Shown here: piece by piece, positions 48,995 to 59,359 of the stretch
How the letters are laid out: each line of letters opens with the position of its first letter
Position numbering within the stretch: the stretch's first letter is position 1
Assembly (NCBI GenBank): GCA_900323505.1
Contig: OOIN01000016.1
Span: 62,001 to 126,000 of the forward strand
Direction of reading: 5' to 3'
Length of the DNA: 64,000 nucleotides
Source: Ustilago trichophora
Lineage: Eukaryota > Basidiomycota > Ustilaginomycetes > Ustilaginales > Ustilaginaceae
Program-made: the position numbers and the translations under genes
The notes under the pieces: generated by a model
What the model was told of the DNA's origin: nothing
Database searches by the model: none
Seen by the model: only the letters and a program-made list of their open reading frames with translations

Positions 48995-51697
48995 ATGGCC
49001 TCACAACCTCATCACGAGGCCAAGCCCTCCCTTCGCCAGAGGGGTGCCGACGCCTTCAAGTGGGCCATCGGCTACAATGACACAGAGATCAACCGTCTCG
49101 GTGTCCCCGTCGTCAGCAGTCGCGACTGGCTCGCTAACATTTTCAACCACCCTGGCTCCAAAGCCTACGACTACTTTGACAGCCTCTTCCCCTTCCGCAA
49201 ATGGATTGCTTCCTACAACTCCCAGTGGCTCTTCGGTGATATCATTGCTGGTGTCACCGTCGCCCTGGTGGTTGTTCCTCAGTCCATGTCCTACGCCAAA
49301 CTCGCTGGCCTTGCTCCTGAATTCGGTCTCTACTCGTCCTTTGTCGGTGTCATGATCTACGCCATCTTCGCCACCTCCAAGGATGTCACCATCGGTCCCG
49401 TCGCTGTCATGTCCCTCCAGACCTTCAACGTTATCCAGAACGTCTTGCGCCACACCAACGAGTGGTCGCCCGAGGTCATTGCCACCGCCCTTGCTTTCAT
49501 CTGCGGTGCCATCTGTCTCGGTATCGGTCTCCTTCGTCTTGGATTCATCGTCGAGTTCATTCCCACCCCAGCTGTGGCAGGTTTCATGACTGGATCAGCC
49601 ATCCAGATCGCCGCCGGTCAGGTGCCCAAGCTGCTCGGCCTCAAGGTGCAGACCAACAGCAACCCCGCCTACCGCGTCATCATTGACACCCTCAAGGCGC
49701 TGCCCAAGACCGACATCAATGCCGCTTTCGGTCTCCCAGCCCTCGTCTTCCTCTACTTTATCAAGTGGTTCACCGGATGGCTTCCCAAGCGCTACCCCCG
49801 TACCGCCCGCGCCATGTTCTTCATCTCGGTGCTGCGTAATGCTTTTGTCATTATCGTCTTCACCGTCGCCTCCCGCATCTGGTTGGGCAACTACAACCCC
49901 AAGAAGTACCCCATCAGCATCTTGCTCCACGTCCCTCGTGGTTTCAAGCACATTGGCCAGCCGGTTCTCAACTCGACCCTCATCTCGGATCTTGCCCCGC
50001 AGCTGCCCGTCTCGGTCATCGTCCTCCTGCTTGAGCACATCGCCATCGCCAAGTCCTTCGGTCGTCTTAACAACTACAAGATCAACCCTAACCAGGAGCT
50101 CATCGCCATCGGTGTCACCAACCTTGTCGGCCCCTGCTTTGGTGCCTACGCCGCCACTGGTTCCTTCTCCCGAACTGCCATCAAGTCCAAGTCAGGTGTG
50201 CGAACTCCCTTGGCTGGTTGGTTCACTGGTATTCTTGTCCTGATCGCCATCTACGCTCTCAGTGGCACCTTCTACTGGATTCCGAACGCCGTTCTTTCGG
50301 CTGTCATCATCCACGCTGTTACCGACTTGGTCGTGCCCTTCTCGGTCTCGTACAAGTTCTGGCTCATCAGCCCCTTCGAGCTCATCATCTTCCTTGCTGC
50401 CGTCTTCGCTACCGTCTTCTCCAACACCGAGAACGGCGTCTACGTCTCGGTCGCCGCCTCGTTGGCGCTCTTGCTCATCCGCATTGCTCGTCCTCGTGGT
50501 CGGTGGCTCGGGTTTGTCCGCATCCACCATGGCAACACGGATCCCAACGAATCCACCATCACCCTCTCGCACCGTGATGTCTTCGTGCCACTCGACGACA
50601 AGGATGGCATGCGCGACCCCTCGATTCATGTCGAGCCTCCCCCGCCTGGTGTTCTCATCTATCGATTCGAAGAGGCTTTCACTTACCCCAACGCGTCCCA
50701 TCTCGCTGACCTGCTTATCGACCGAGTCAAGGAGACCACCCGCCCAGGCAGGCCTACCACATCGAACAAGCTCGGTGACCGCCCTTGGAACGACCCTGGT
50801 GCACCTAACCCACGCCTTGTCAAGGCTGCCCGTGCCATCACCTGCCGCAGCCGCAAGGACGAGCTCAACGACGCTGACCTGGACGGCTCCATCATCGACC
50901 GACGCCCCATCCTGCGTGCTATGATCTTTGACTTTAGCTCGGTGAGCAACGTCGACACCACCTCTGTGCAGACCCTCGTCGATGTGCGCACCGCCGTCGA
51001 GCGATACGCCGATGCCAAGGTCGAGTTCCACTTTGCCAACATTCTGTCTCCCTGGATCCGTCGTGGTCTCCTTGCTGGTGGATTTGGTCTTGGCTTCCCA
51101 TCCAAGCGCATCACCGAGATCGCACCCGTTGTGTCGCAGCCTCAGAACGTTACTTTGTCCGCACGCGAGTTGCAGGCACGAGAGCAGGCCGAGGCCGACC
51201 GCCGTGCCAAGGCTATCGAGCGTATGAGCCACAAGAGCGCCAACGAGGGCTCTGCCTACCCCTTCAAGGGTCGTGCTACAAAGCCGCTCACCGAGCTCGA
51301 AGCCGGTCTTGCTGGCGATGGCGCTGCTGCTAGCCGCAGCCGTGTCGACCTGCATGAAGGGTACGACGATACTGACCCCGACCGCATCCGCAAGGTTACC
51401 ATCGGCGAGGCGCTCTACGACGTTCAGACCTTGGATCAGGATGAGACCAATAAGGGCTCTTCCGCCAACACCCCTTCGCGCGATAGCATCGAGAAGCATC
51501 TCGAGGAGGGCGCAGCTACTCACCATGGTGAACGCCGTCCCTCGGACCCCACAAGCCAGATCTCGGTCCCCATCATCTGGGGTAACGACCTGACACCCTT
51601 CTTCCACCTCGACCTCTCAGCCGCTCTCGCAGCTGCCACAGAAGGTCTTGGCCAAGACTCGCAAAACAGCAGCTCGAGCATCGACAAGAACATCTAA
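48995..51697 (+). CDS. Sulfate permease (SulP/SLC26 family) with STAS domain
   Basis: A 900-aa protein. The N-terminal sulfate-transporter signature region is clear (ALVVVPQSMSYAKLAGLAPE, then GLYSSFVGVMIYAIFATSKD and IGPVAVMS). It is followed by about 10-14 membrane helices up to residue about 500. A cytoplasmic STAS domain sits at about 520-720, including MIFDFSSVSNVDTTSVQTLV, with a long charged insertion between its first strands (RPGRPTTSNKLGDRP). The C-terminal tail is hydrophilic. It matches the length and order of yeast Sul1/Sul2 high-affinity plasma-membrane sulfate importers. Family members are usually induced by sulfur starvation, but no such element was verified here. The ATG follows CCCCCAACATGG. 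Confidence 0.93.
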   Translation: MASQPHHEAKPSLRQRGADAFKWAIGYNDTEINRLGVPVVSSRDWLANIFNHPGSKAYDYFDSLFPFRKWIASYNSQWLFGDIIAGVTVALVVVPQSMSYAKLAGLAPEFGLYSSFVGVMIYAIFATSKDVTIGPVAVMSLQTFNVIQNVLRHTNEWSPEVIATALAFICGAICLGIGLLRLGFIVEFIPTPAVAGFMTGSAIQIAAGQVPKLLGLKVQTNSNPAYRVIIDTLKALPKTDINAAFGLPALVFLYFIKWFTGWLPKRYPRTARAMFFISVLRNAFVIIVFTVASRIWLGNYNPKKYPISILLHVPRGFKHIGQPVLNSTLISDLAPQLPVSVIVLLLEHIAIAKSFGRLNNYKINPNQELIAIGVTNLVGPCFGAYAATGSFSRTAIKSKSGVRTPLAGWFTGILVLIAIYALSGTFYWIPNAVLSAVIIHAVTDLVVPFSVSYKFWLISPFELIIFLAAVFATVFSNTENGVYVSVAASLALLLIRIARPRGRWLGFVRIHHGNTDPNESTITLSHRDVFVPLDDKDGMRDPSIHVEPPPPGVLIYRFEEAFTYPNASHLADLLIDRVKETTRPGRPTTSNKLGDRPWNDPGAPNPRLVKAARAITCRSRKDELNDADLDGSIIDRRPILRAMIFDFSSVSNVDTTSVQTLVDVRTAVERYADAKVEFHFANILSPWIRRGLLAGGFGLGFPSKRITEIAPVVSQPQNVTLSARELQAREQAEADRRAKAIERMSHKSANEGSAYPFKGRATKPLTELEAGLAGDGAAASRSRVDLHEGYDDTDPDRIRKVTIGEALYDVQTLDQDETNKGSSANTPSRDSIEKHLEEGAATHHGERRPSDPTSQISVPIIWGNDLTPFFHLDLSAALAAATEGLGQDSQNSSSSIDKNI

Positions 51698-51994
51698 ACA
51701 CAATACGCACTCCACACAAAAGAATATGCCTAGCTGTAACTGCAGCTAGATGGATTATACGAAAAAAGTCTCCTTGTGTCGTTCTTCTCCCTCGTCACCG
51801 TGTCACTTGTTTGGTTTTCTGGATGTTTTTTATCTCACACTTTATCCCGTTTTTTCACGCTCATGTACTTGTAAATGAATAGATCTTCATCTTCTCACGT
51901 TTCACTCTCTTGATCTGTGTCGATGTGCGAATGATGTTAAGCGGGGAATGTGTATATTAGATTTGGCAGATGCGCAACTTAGCTTTGCTTAAGG

Positions 51995-52528
51995 TCAACG
52001 CTTGACAGGATGCTGTTCGATGATGTTCTTCAATGGGTCCATGTACCATTTGACATTTGGGTTGGACTTGAACCGTTCTACATGAACCAATCTTGTTTGT
52101 TCCTCTCCTCCGATAGGTGATTCGTGACACCAGAGTAGACTTGCTATTTCGTCCATTTTCAGGTTGAGATTTCTGCCTATTTGAGAATCAGGCTTGATGA
52201 TGCTGTAGAAGTAGATTCGCTTTACTGGATAGTACGAAGAAGGTGAAATGGTACCTACGGACTTTGATCCGTCGGTATGGGCCAATTCGAGTGCTTGGAT
52301 TTGGGTGTATGCGTCGAGCGTGGGGCGTAAAGATGGGGTTGCAGAGAGACGCTTGAAGGGAACGGAATAGCGCGCATGCACGTGATACTGGTCAAACAGG
52401 AAGACTTCGATCATGGTTTTATCGAGACTGTTTTGAACGTTGTTGCCAATGACAAAGTTACAGCACAGAGAGAGGATGAGAGCTAGGATGGAGAGACGAA
52501 GTTCGAGGAGGTGAGTGAGCCAAACCAT
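51995..52528 (-). CDS. Putative secreted effector, cluster member 1 (177 aa)
   Basis: Signal peptide about 1-28 (LSILALILSLCCNFVIG), then a mature region of about 149 residues. It shares the cluster core: FYSIIKPDSQIG (107-118), IASLLW (128-133) and, after a variable gap, VKWYMDPL (159-166) before the C-terminus. It is the most diverged member and is separated from the others by about 1.2 kb. It lacks a cysteine pattern and has no match to a known enzyme. Secretion into the plant-fungus interface is inferred from the signal peptide and the cluster context only. Confidence 0.75.
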   Translation of the reverse strand: MVWLTHLLELRLSILALILSLCCNFVIGNNVQNSLDKTMIEVFLFDQYHVHARYSVPFKRLSATPSLRPTLDAYTQIQALELAHTDGSKSVGTISPSSYYPVKRIYFYSIIKPDSQIGRNLNLKMDEIASLLWCHESPIGGEEQTRLVHVERFKSNPNVKWYMDPLKNIIEQHPVKR

Positions 52529-53698
52529 GATTGTGAAATTCCAGCGCTTTTCAGAGCAGCAAGCTAGGGCACTTTATCCAACCTCCAACCGACTTGACCT
52601 CCTCCTTTATGTACAACCCAAGATCTGAACAACTAGCAGCCTAAAGCGCCGCTTCGGAAGATATATGTGACCTCAGCACGGCCACAGCTCATGCCGAGTT
52701 ACAAGAAGGGAAGAATCAACCTTCGAAAGATCACAGTACCTCTGTGGGACCCTGCTCCGTTCGGCAACCTTCGCAACCCCCACACTCTTTTGTTATAATT
52801 GAGTACACCACCATCTACCAACCATGCCGGCGGAGGGTGCCGGTTGGTGGCTTATCCTAAATTCCCGGGCCCACTTGCGTATCGATGGGATTTTAGCAAA
52901 AAAACCTAGGCAACCTAAATAGGCGCCACACCGTTGTCAGAGAGAAGTATCATGGTCTGGCTACAAAGTGTGCGCTTGATGAAGTTGCACTATCCCGGCT
53001 GAGCATCGCTCTCTCGAGCATATTGGAAACTGATTGTGATTCCGGCTAGACCAGTGAGGCCTGAAGCTCGATGAGGCTCCCAGCCCGCAGTAAGGGGCTG
53101 GTCGAGCGCATAAGGCGAGCGACAAGGACAAAAAGGAGGGAGTACATGGTGGGAAAAGAATTGCTGAGCTCGCTAGGCGAGGCCTAGCAAAATGTATAGA
53201 GGTGGTGGTACTAAGGAAGAATGACACAGGACGAAAAAACATAGAGGCATAATGAAGTGGGTGACGTGGCGAGCTCTCCTCGCCCAGACGCTCTCGCCCT
53301 GTCGCACGAGGTGCATAGCCCCTCGCATCCAGGAGAGGAGCAGATGAAAGTAACTCAAGTGCACAGGCTAGGACGTACGGCGAGATGGAGATTTGGATTG
53401 AATTAGGCTCAAGGGTGCCTTTTCGATGGCCGATGGTGCGCTCAACTTGCCATGACGGAGGTTGGTCAAGCGTCAATAGGCATCATCAGGGTGTACATGA
53501 TTCCAAAGTAGCTGGCGATGAGGAGAAAGTAATAATTAATGATGAACTTCTTTTCGTTACACGACGATTGTCTTCTCTTCAACCAGGTGTGCAGAAAGGG
53601 AACAAGGACTGTTCGCGAAGAAGCGAGGCATCCAACTGGCAAGGATGAAAAGATTCAACGACTTTGACATCCCAAAGGACATTGTTAAGAGGTCGAGG
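52529..53698. other. Intergenic within the secreted-protein cluster
   Basis: 1.17 kb between members 1 and 2, containing the first copy of the downstream repeat (53055-53320). Short frames here share peptides with frames in the second repeat copy only because the DNA is repeated. They contain stops and do not look like genes. Confidence 0.6.
53055..53320. repeat. Cluster flank repeat, copy A
   Basis: Degenerate copy of a sequence found again near 57501 and 59011. Shared words include AGCTCGATGA, GGGGCTGGTCGAGCGCA, GACGTGGCGAGCTCT and CCCAGACGCTCTCGCCC in the same order. It lies just downstream of cluster member 2. Confidence 0.75.
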
Positions 53699-54235
53699 CT
53701 AAAGGTATCTGAACACTGTCTCCATGTCTACGAGCGGCCATCCCCAGCCCCTATCTCTTATGATATCCACATGCACAATTTGTTCGTAACCGTTGTGGTG
53801 CTTCCACAGCACGGAAGCGATGCTGTCACGGAGTCCCATACGTTGTCCGAGTGGGTGTGCAGAAGGGATGATGCTGTAAAAGAACGCGCTTGTGTCACCG
53901 ATAATAGGCAATCTAGGCCTGCCAAAGATTCCCAAAGTTTCGCCGACCTGCCTCTGGTGCGTCGTTACCGGCACCACGCCTGTAGTCTGGGCGAGCTGCC
54001 ACGCGTCGTGCTGGAAATTCGGCAGTGAGTTCCAGTTGTAGTCGGTTATGTGCTCATATTCTCCAGTGCCGTAAAACAGATGGTGTCGACGGAGATAATA
54101 TGCCTGTTGTGCCCTGACACGGTTCAACATGTATACAGACACATGATCGTTAGGATCAACAGCGACAGCGATGAGTCCAAAGGAGAGAATCGTCGCGATC
54201 AAGACGACGAGAACTCGATAGGAGCTGCGGATCAT
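53699..54235 (-). CDS. Putative secreted effector, cluster member 2 (178 aa)
   Basis: Signal peptide about 1-26 (VLVVLIATILSFGLIAVAVD). Family features are PNFQHDAWQLAQTTGV (72-87), FYSIIPSAHPLGQRMGL (119-135) and IASVLW (139-144), then IVHVDIIRD and a W-rich stretch GWGWPL (163-168). A small secreted protein without recognisable catalytic residues. It is closest in shape to member 3. The function is unknown; effector is an inference from secretion, family expansion and host lifestyle. Confidence 0.78.
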   Translation of the reverse strand: MIRSSYRVLVVLIATILSFGLIAVAVDPNDHVSVYMLNRVRAQQAYYLRRHHLFYGTGEYEHITDYNWNSLPNFQHDAWQLAQTTGVVPVTTHQRQVGETLGIFGRPRLPIIGDTSAFFYSIIPSAHPLGQRMGLRDSIASVLWKHHNGYEQIVHVDIIRDRGWGWPLVDMETVFRYL

Positions 54236-54912
54236 GATGACTGCGTATGCCGTTCGAAAGGGTTTTGGTTGGAGGGGATGCTGGAGCCTCCATTAAAATG
54301 ATGAGAGTCGCAATCGTACTTATACGCTTCGTGCGCTGCCCCTGCTCCTCCGCCGGAAAAGCGGTTCAGAGGAAGTGGGTACACAGCTCGAAACCCACGA
54401 TGCATTGTTGCGCACATTTGACGCCACGAGCCATTCTTAGCGAGCTGCCGACTCTTCACCAAACCCAAGAGCCCACCTGGCTAATCGCGTTGTGGGTCGC
54501 CCAGACCACGTCCACCAACCCTCGAGTAAGCTGCTTGAGACAAAAGAGCAGGAGCACGCCCTTGTTTCGATCGACTTTGCTAAGTACAGTAGGTCAAACT
54601 TTCAATCGGTAAGTGTGCTTCATGCTTTCCCACGCTGGAAGCCATCACTCCACAGCGGCAACTAGGTGTGCTGCTGCCAAAGCAAGATACAACGATGCAA
54701 GACAACGGGTATGAGCGGCAAGAGACTTTTGATTTAGCAGTCTGAAGAGAGACGTAGAGAAAAAGCAGCCTATTGCATGTGTTGAGGGATGCAGACACAC
54801 GGATGCCACCGGCGGGGAGTGTGTGTCCTTGCATGAAGGAAGAAGGGGGATTTTGGCAGGATTTTCCGCAGTTTTGACCAAAAAAACCAGAGAAGACAAT
54901 GTCGTTGAAGCT
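54236..54912. other. Intergenic, upstream of cluster member 2
   Basis: 677 bp holding the promoter of member 2 and the 3' region of member 3. One TACAGTA heptamer lies at 54585. No gene was recognised. Confidence 0.5.
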
Positions 54913-55437
54913 CTAAACGTGTCCAAGAACTCGTTCCAAAGGGTCAAGGCTCCATTGCACACCATGGTCAGCGATCACGTCAACCAGTGCTACTTTCGGC
55001 TCGCCGCTTCCCTTCCTCCACAGCACGCTAGCGAGCCTCTTTGGATTCTGCGGGACGGCCAGTTGCATTTCTTTTCCAAGAGTACTTTCCGGATGTACCA
55101 GGCTAAAGAAGAACACCTCTTCTGGGCCCTTCTTTTTGACTTTGAAGCCCAAGACGCCTGTAGTTTTGATGATGGGCTTTTCCCGGCTGACAACCTTTAC
55201 CCCGCTAGCTCGTGCCAGATCTAGCGCCTTTTGTTCAAAGTTCGGAATGCTACTGTGATCGACAGTCTCAAGTAATCTATATCCAGGAGATTCGCGGTGC
55301 ATGTCCACCTGCATGATTTGGGACCTAAGTCGCATTTCATGGACGAATTCTTCGTCGAGATCTGCAGCAAGAGCGCCCAGGGCGAAGATCGCCAGCAGAA
55401 GGAAGAGAGGCGCAAGTCGCAGATGTCCGTTGATCAT
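54913..55437 (-). CDS. Putative secreted effector, cluster member 3 (174 aa)
   Basis: Start chosen at MINGHLRLAP, which opens a clean signal peptide (about 1-25, LFLLLAIFALGALA); an in-frame upstream extension spoils it. Core features are IPNFEQKALDLARASGV (64-80), FFFSLVHPESTLGKEM (109-124) and LASVLW (135-140), then a W in VQWSLDPLERVLGHV at the end. A lysine-rich insertion KVKKKG (99-104) is specific to this member. Unknown function; same family as its neighbours. Confidence 0.78.
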   Translation of the reverse strand: MINGHLRLAPLFLLLAIFALGALAADLDEEFVHEMRLRSQIMQVDMHRESPGYRLLETVDHSSIPNFEQKALDLARASGVKVVSREKPIIKTTGVLGFKVKKKGPEEVFFFSLVHPESTLGKEMQLAVPQNPKRLASVLWRKGSGEPKVALVDVIADHGVQWSLDPLERVLGHV

Positions 55438-56154
55438 CTTGTTGGGTCTTAGTTGATGGCAGAAGAGAAGCAAGTATGCTTGCGGTGCAAAGTATGGCCT
55501 GGCCCTCAACCTTTCATTGCCTTGCTCGATCCCACCTCACTCCGTTTCGCTTCCGAAATTCAGATGTACGCTGAAAGTTCTGCCAATCACGCAAGGCATC
55601 GCATGAGTCGTGGCAAATCAGACTGACAAAGACTTTGCATGCAAGCGTACCGCCAATGTGGGCAGGACGTGGGTTCAGCGGGGCTGCGACTCTGCACAAA
55701 GCCCCTGAAGAGTACATCACGAAGCCACGCAGTGTTGAGCGTCTGCAAAGGCGAGGGCAGTTGGAGTTTCAGGGGCTAGGTTCTGACCAAAGCAGAAATT
55801 TGGATGTCACCGAGCAGATCCTGCTACAGATTGCTATGTCCCCCGTGCCATTAAGGGAATGCATGAGCAACGGGTGACTTTGCTCCTCTAGTGCAAGTTT
55901 TTTCAAATCTAATGAGAATCAACGAGAGAATAGTTGGCCATCACTCATGCTTTCGCAATCGTGAAGAGATGCTTTGAGAAAACGAATAATGGATTGATTG
56001 TATGAGTGAGAGTGTGGAATGAGCGGAAAGAGGCGACTTTGAAATGACAGTGAAATCTCTTCGCAGAAAGAGGGCTAGTAGCTTCATGGTCAGTGCTGAA
56101 GAAAAAAATGACGAGCTAGGTAGCTACAGGGAGGAATAAAAGCAGGTTGCAACA
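55438..56154. other. Intergenic within the secreted-protein cluster
   Basis: 717 bp between members 3 and 4. A plus-strand frame of 80 codons near 55635-55877 has no family resemblance and is not called. Confidence 0.5.
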
Positions 56155-56838
56155 TCAATGCACATGCGGGGCAATGCTTCGCAGGCTCTCTCCCAGCGAT
56201 TCTCCAATTTCTCCCAACGATTTGGCCATGTCCTTGATCTCCGAACCTCCTTCCTGCTTTTTCAGCTCACCGATCAACTTGCCCAAGGGCTCTTCGAGGT
56301 TGTTTGGCAGATCCGGATACTCTTCAACGGCGACCAGCTTAAATTTCTTCGTTCCGGGCTCATTCCTCCACAGGAGTGTAGCCATCTTCTCGTTTCGAAG
56401 ACCCATATGGTCCGCAAGATTATCCGCACCGTAACCTTTCCGGTTGGAGGGGCTAGTATCACCGGGGCGGATGATACTGACGTAGTAGTCGGTTTGACGG
56501 GGCTTATCCTTGATACCCAAGAGAGACTGTTTCCACGACGGGAACTTTACTCGGTCGACAGTAGCAAACTTCCTGAGTCCCTTATGTTGAGCGAGCGACC
56601 AAGCCTTGTCTTCAAAGCCCCAGACTGCTCCATAATTGTGTTTGATTTCCATGTCTTCCAGGATTGGCAGCTTACCTCCCGACGCTTCCCTTTGAAGTTC
56701 AAGTTGGGCTGTTCTTACCCTGCCTTGCATGGATTTGTCTGTTCCGTATAGTTTCGACCGCCAGTAAGCCGATACAGTGGAAGCCAGGACTGCAATGAGC
56801 GATATGCAAGCCATGCGATTCTTGATGACGGCAAACAT
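56155..56838 (-). CDS. Putative secreted effector, cluster member 4 (227 aa)
   Basis: Start chosen at MFAVIKNRMACISLIAVLAS because it opens the signal peptide (cleavage near 24). Core features are YGTDKSM (31-37), FEDKAWSLAQHKGL (75-88), YYVSIIRPGD (118-127), LADHMGL (141-147) and MATLLWRNEPGTKKFKLVAV (152-171). The longest member, it has an amphipathic, Lys/Glu-rich C-terminal extension with IKDMAKSLGEIGESLGESL (201-219), possibly a helix, ending APHVH. Unknown function. Confidence 0.78.
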   Translation of the reverse strand: MFAVIKNRMACISLIAVLASTVSAYWRSKLYGTDKSMQGRVRTAQLELQREASGGKLPILEDMEIKHNYGAVWGFEDKAWSLAQHKGLRKFATVDRVKFPSWKQSLLGIKDKPRQTDYYVSIIRPGDTSPSNRKGYGADNLADHMGLRNEKMATLLWRNEPGTKKFKLVAVEEYPDLPNNLEEPLGKLIGELKKQEGGSEIKDMAKSLGEIGESLGESLRSIAPHVH

Positions 56839-57896
56839 GCTTGTGAAGGATGTCTGAGCCAGTCGATGGCTCAGAAGGTAGGACGTGAGAGGTTGGATGG
56901 AGGGAAAACACAGGGCATAGTCACGCCGATCAAGTATTAGTACCTTTACGCCCCTCGCTTCATGCTGCTTCGGAAGCAGCCCGCTTGTGCAGAACAGCAG
57001 CTGAACGGCAGGCTCGTTTGCCACGCTGCGAAGAAAGTAAAATTTCCACCGCCCACAAGCAATGTCGCCACTCAACTGTAGCACTCAACTGTAGCAAAGT
57101 GAAGGCAGGAGAGTCACTGTTGGTGGTTGAGTGGTGTTGCGCTGAAGGGAGATCTGCGAGGCGACCCTCCATTGTGGGTGGGATACTGTGGGATCAAGAA
57201 GCGTGCAGTTTGACCCCTGGCATCACCTCGGTGGGTCATTGTGTGCAGTATTCAAGCAGACTCCCTCGGTCTAGGCTGAGATTCGCTCGCTTGAGCAAAG
57301 AGGAGGGACAACTTGATTTCTAGGCACGTTCGAAACCAGACTTCGTGGACTCCTGGCCTACCACAGGGCATTATTAGGGAGAAAAGGTGGGCGAAAAATG
57401 CATCGTGTGCAAAGCGAGGGTGTGCAGGACGGGAACAGAAAAAGCTTCTCGACTTCGTATCACACATTGCATAGATATGATGGTGTTGCAGCTAGATCTG
57501 TGAGGTCTTGAGCTCGATGATGTTCCCAGTCAGCCATAAGGGGGCTGGTCGAGCGCAGAGGGCAAGCGACAAAGACTAAGGGAGGGAGACAGGCTGGGAA
57601 GTGCTGAATTCGCTCGACTATGCCTAGCGACGATGGCTGCAGTAGTATAGACGAAAGGTGATGAAAGTATCAAGAAGAACATAATGAAACAGGGTGAGAT
57701 GACGTGGCGAGCTCTGCTTGCCCAGACGCTCTCGCCCTTCCGCACGAATTGCAGACAAGGAGGCCGAAAGAAGAGAGTGGGAGGATGCGGCGGTCTCCAC
57801 TCTCCAGAACGCTGTAGCCCTCGTTTGGAGTGGTAACGGCAAGACTTTAGTCTATGCGGCACAAGCATCAAGTGGGCCTCACCACATAGCCAGCTC
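56839..57896. other. Intergenic, promoter of member 4 and flank repeat copy B
   Basis: 1.06 kb. Next to member 4 lies an upstream segment (about 57102-57200, with GAGAGTCACTGTTGGTGG and GCGACCCTCC words) that recurs upstream of members 5 and 6. Flank repeat copy B follows at 57501. No gene was recognised. Confidence 0.55.
57501..57765. repeat. Cluster flank repeat, copy B
   Basis: Same ordered words as copy A (GAGCTCGATGA, GGGGCTGGTCGAGCGCAG, GACGTGGCGAGCTCT, CCCAGACGCTCTCGCCC). It lies downstream of member 5, the same relative position as copy A to member 2. Confidence 0.75.
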
Positions 57897-58559
57897 CTAC
57901 CATCGGCCAACGTATTGCCAGCCTCGCAGTGACGCTTCCCGCATTTCCTCCATCTGCCCATTCTTTTTCCAGGGATCCAGAATCTCTATCAACCTTTTCA
58001 AGGGATTCCCGACATTTGGCGGAACCGGATACTTGTCTACAGCGACCAGCTTGGATCTCCACTTAAGAGCATCCTTTACGATCTCTTGCCTCCACAAGAG
58101 CGACGCCATTTGATCTGATTGAAGTCCCAAGCTTTCTGCAAGTCTGTTCAGCTTGGGGTCGCGATTGTGGGGGCGGATGATACTAAGATGATAGCTGGTT
58201 TCACGAGGAGTACCCTCAAGTTTGGCTCCTAATAAACGGTCCCCCCATGTGTGGAGCTTGGCTCGGGGCACAGTACGGAAGTACTTGATTGAATTATACT
58301 TTTGAGCGAGCTTGAGAGCATTTTCTTCAAGTCGTGGTGCTTTAATATAGCTGGAAAATCCTCGATGGGGCTCGAATAGCGGCGATTGAAGGACCGTGCC
58401 CTCGGTCACTTCCTGTTGAAGTCTATAGTGAGCATTCCTCACCTGTTCTAGCATCTCTGCATCCGCTCCATATGGCCTCGACCACCAGCTGCCCAACACA
58501 GTGGAAGTCAGCGATGCGATGAGGAAGATACACTCAATGCTTTTCCTGAGGGCCAACAT
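57897..58559 (-). CDS. Putative secreted effector, cluster member 5 (220 aa)
   Basis: Start at MLALRKSIECIFLIASLTST (signal peptide about 1-23); an upstream in-frame ATG would bury it. Core features are YGADAEMLEQVRNAHYRLQQ (30-49), ENALKLAQKYN (79-89), YHLSIIRPHNRD (123-134), LAESLGL (140-146), MASLLWRQ (151-158) and LVAVDKYP. It is most similar to member 4 and to the broken member 6. The C-terminus lacks the His-Val-His ending. Unknown function. Confidence 0.78.
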   Translation of the reverse strand: MLALRKSIECIFLIASLTSTVLGSWWSRPYGADAEMLEQVRNAHYRLQQEVTEGTVLQSPLFEPHRGFSSYIKAPRLEENALKLAQKYNSIKYFRTVPRAKLHTWGDRLLGAKLEGTPRETSYHLSIIRPHNRDPKLNRLAESLGLQSDQMASLLWRQEIVKDALKWRSKLVAVDKYPVPPNVGNPLKRLIEILDPWKKNGQMEEMREASLRGWQYVGRW

Positions 58560-59359
58560 GTTTGCGAAAGACGTCTGCTCCGGTCGATGGCTCAGGAGTT
58601 GAGATGTGAGGTTTTGGATGGGAGGCAAACGCACGACGAAGCAATTTCAATCAACTTCAAGTACCTTTCCAGCCGTGGCTTGATATTCATTTGAGAACTG
58701 GCCCGCTTAGGTAGAGCAGCAACGTGAGAGACTGGTGCATGAAAAAAAGTAAGTCTTCCACAACCGCCAAGAAGCATTGTCTCCACTCATCGGTGGCAGA
58801 GTGGAAGCGGGCGTCCTAAGTACCCACTGTTGGTGGGGGATAGGCATTGTGCGTTGAAGTCGGTGAGCTGACCCTCCAGAGGTGGTGGGTGGTGGGTCTC
58901 GATGGGACTGGAACCACTGGAGCTAAGTGGTAGCTGGCCCTTCCTTCAAGCAGATACATCGCTCGCCCAACTATAATGAAGCGAATATAATTTGAATGCG
59001 ACTGGAACAGCAGGGCCTGCGGCTCGATGAGGCACCCGGTGCGCAGGTTAAAGTCAGTAAAGAGGTGAGCAACAGTTACAAAGGTTGAGAATGCAGGATG
59101 GGAATAGAAAAGGCTAACTCGCTATGCCTCGGAAAAGAGAATGGTACTGAAGGGAATCATTATTTGAATTGAGGTTTGAAGGAGTGGACGAGATCAAGTG
59201 GTGAGCCCCGCTGGCCGAGACGCTCTGGTCCTACCACACAAGTTACATGCTCGTCACCATGCTAGTGGAAGGAGATTTGTTGAGAGTAGTGATGGCGGGG
59301 AAGTGGCCTATACAGCTGAGAGAAACTAGTGGAGTTGATCACGTATTGAACGACCATGC
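58560..59359. other. Intergenic, promoter of member 5 and flank repeat copy C
   Basis: 800 bp. An upstream segment with CCACTGTTGGTGG and GCTGACCCTCCAG near 58820-58880 resembles the one upstream of member 4. Repeat copy C starts near 59011. No gene was recognised. Confidence 0.55.
59011..59250. repeat. Cluster flank repeat, copy C (most degenerate)
   Basis: Retains GCGGCTCGATGAGG, GAGACGCTCTGGTCC and CACACAAGTT-type words in the order seen in copies A and B. It lies downstream of broken member 6. Confidence 0.6.

Noticed and set aside
50192..51607. 471-codon minus-strand frame over the sulfate permease
   Set aside because: Antisense to a well-conserved SLC26 gene; its acidic composition is the complement of the permease codon bias.
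53173..53364. Small gene encoding an RQGESVWARRARHV peptide, also seen near 57700
   Set aside because: The shared peptide comes from the repeated flank DNA; the frames are not conserved beyond it and are absent in copy C.
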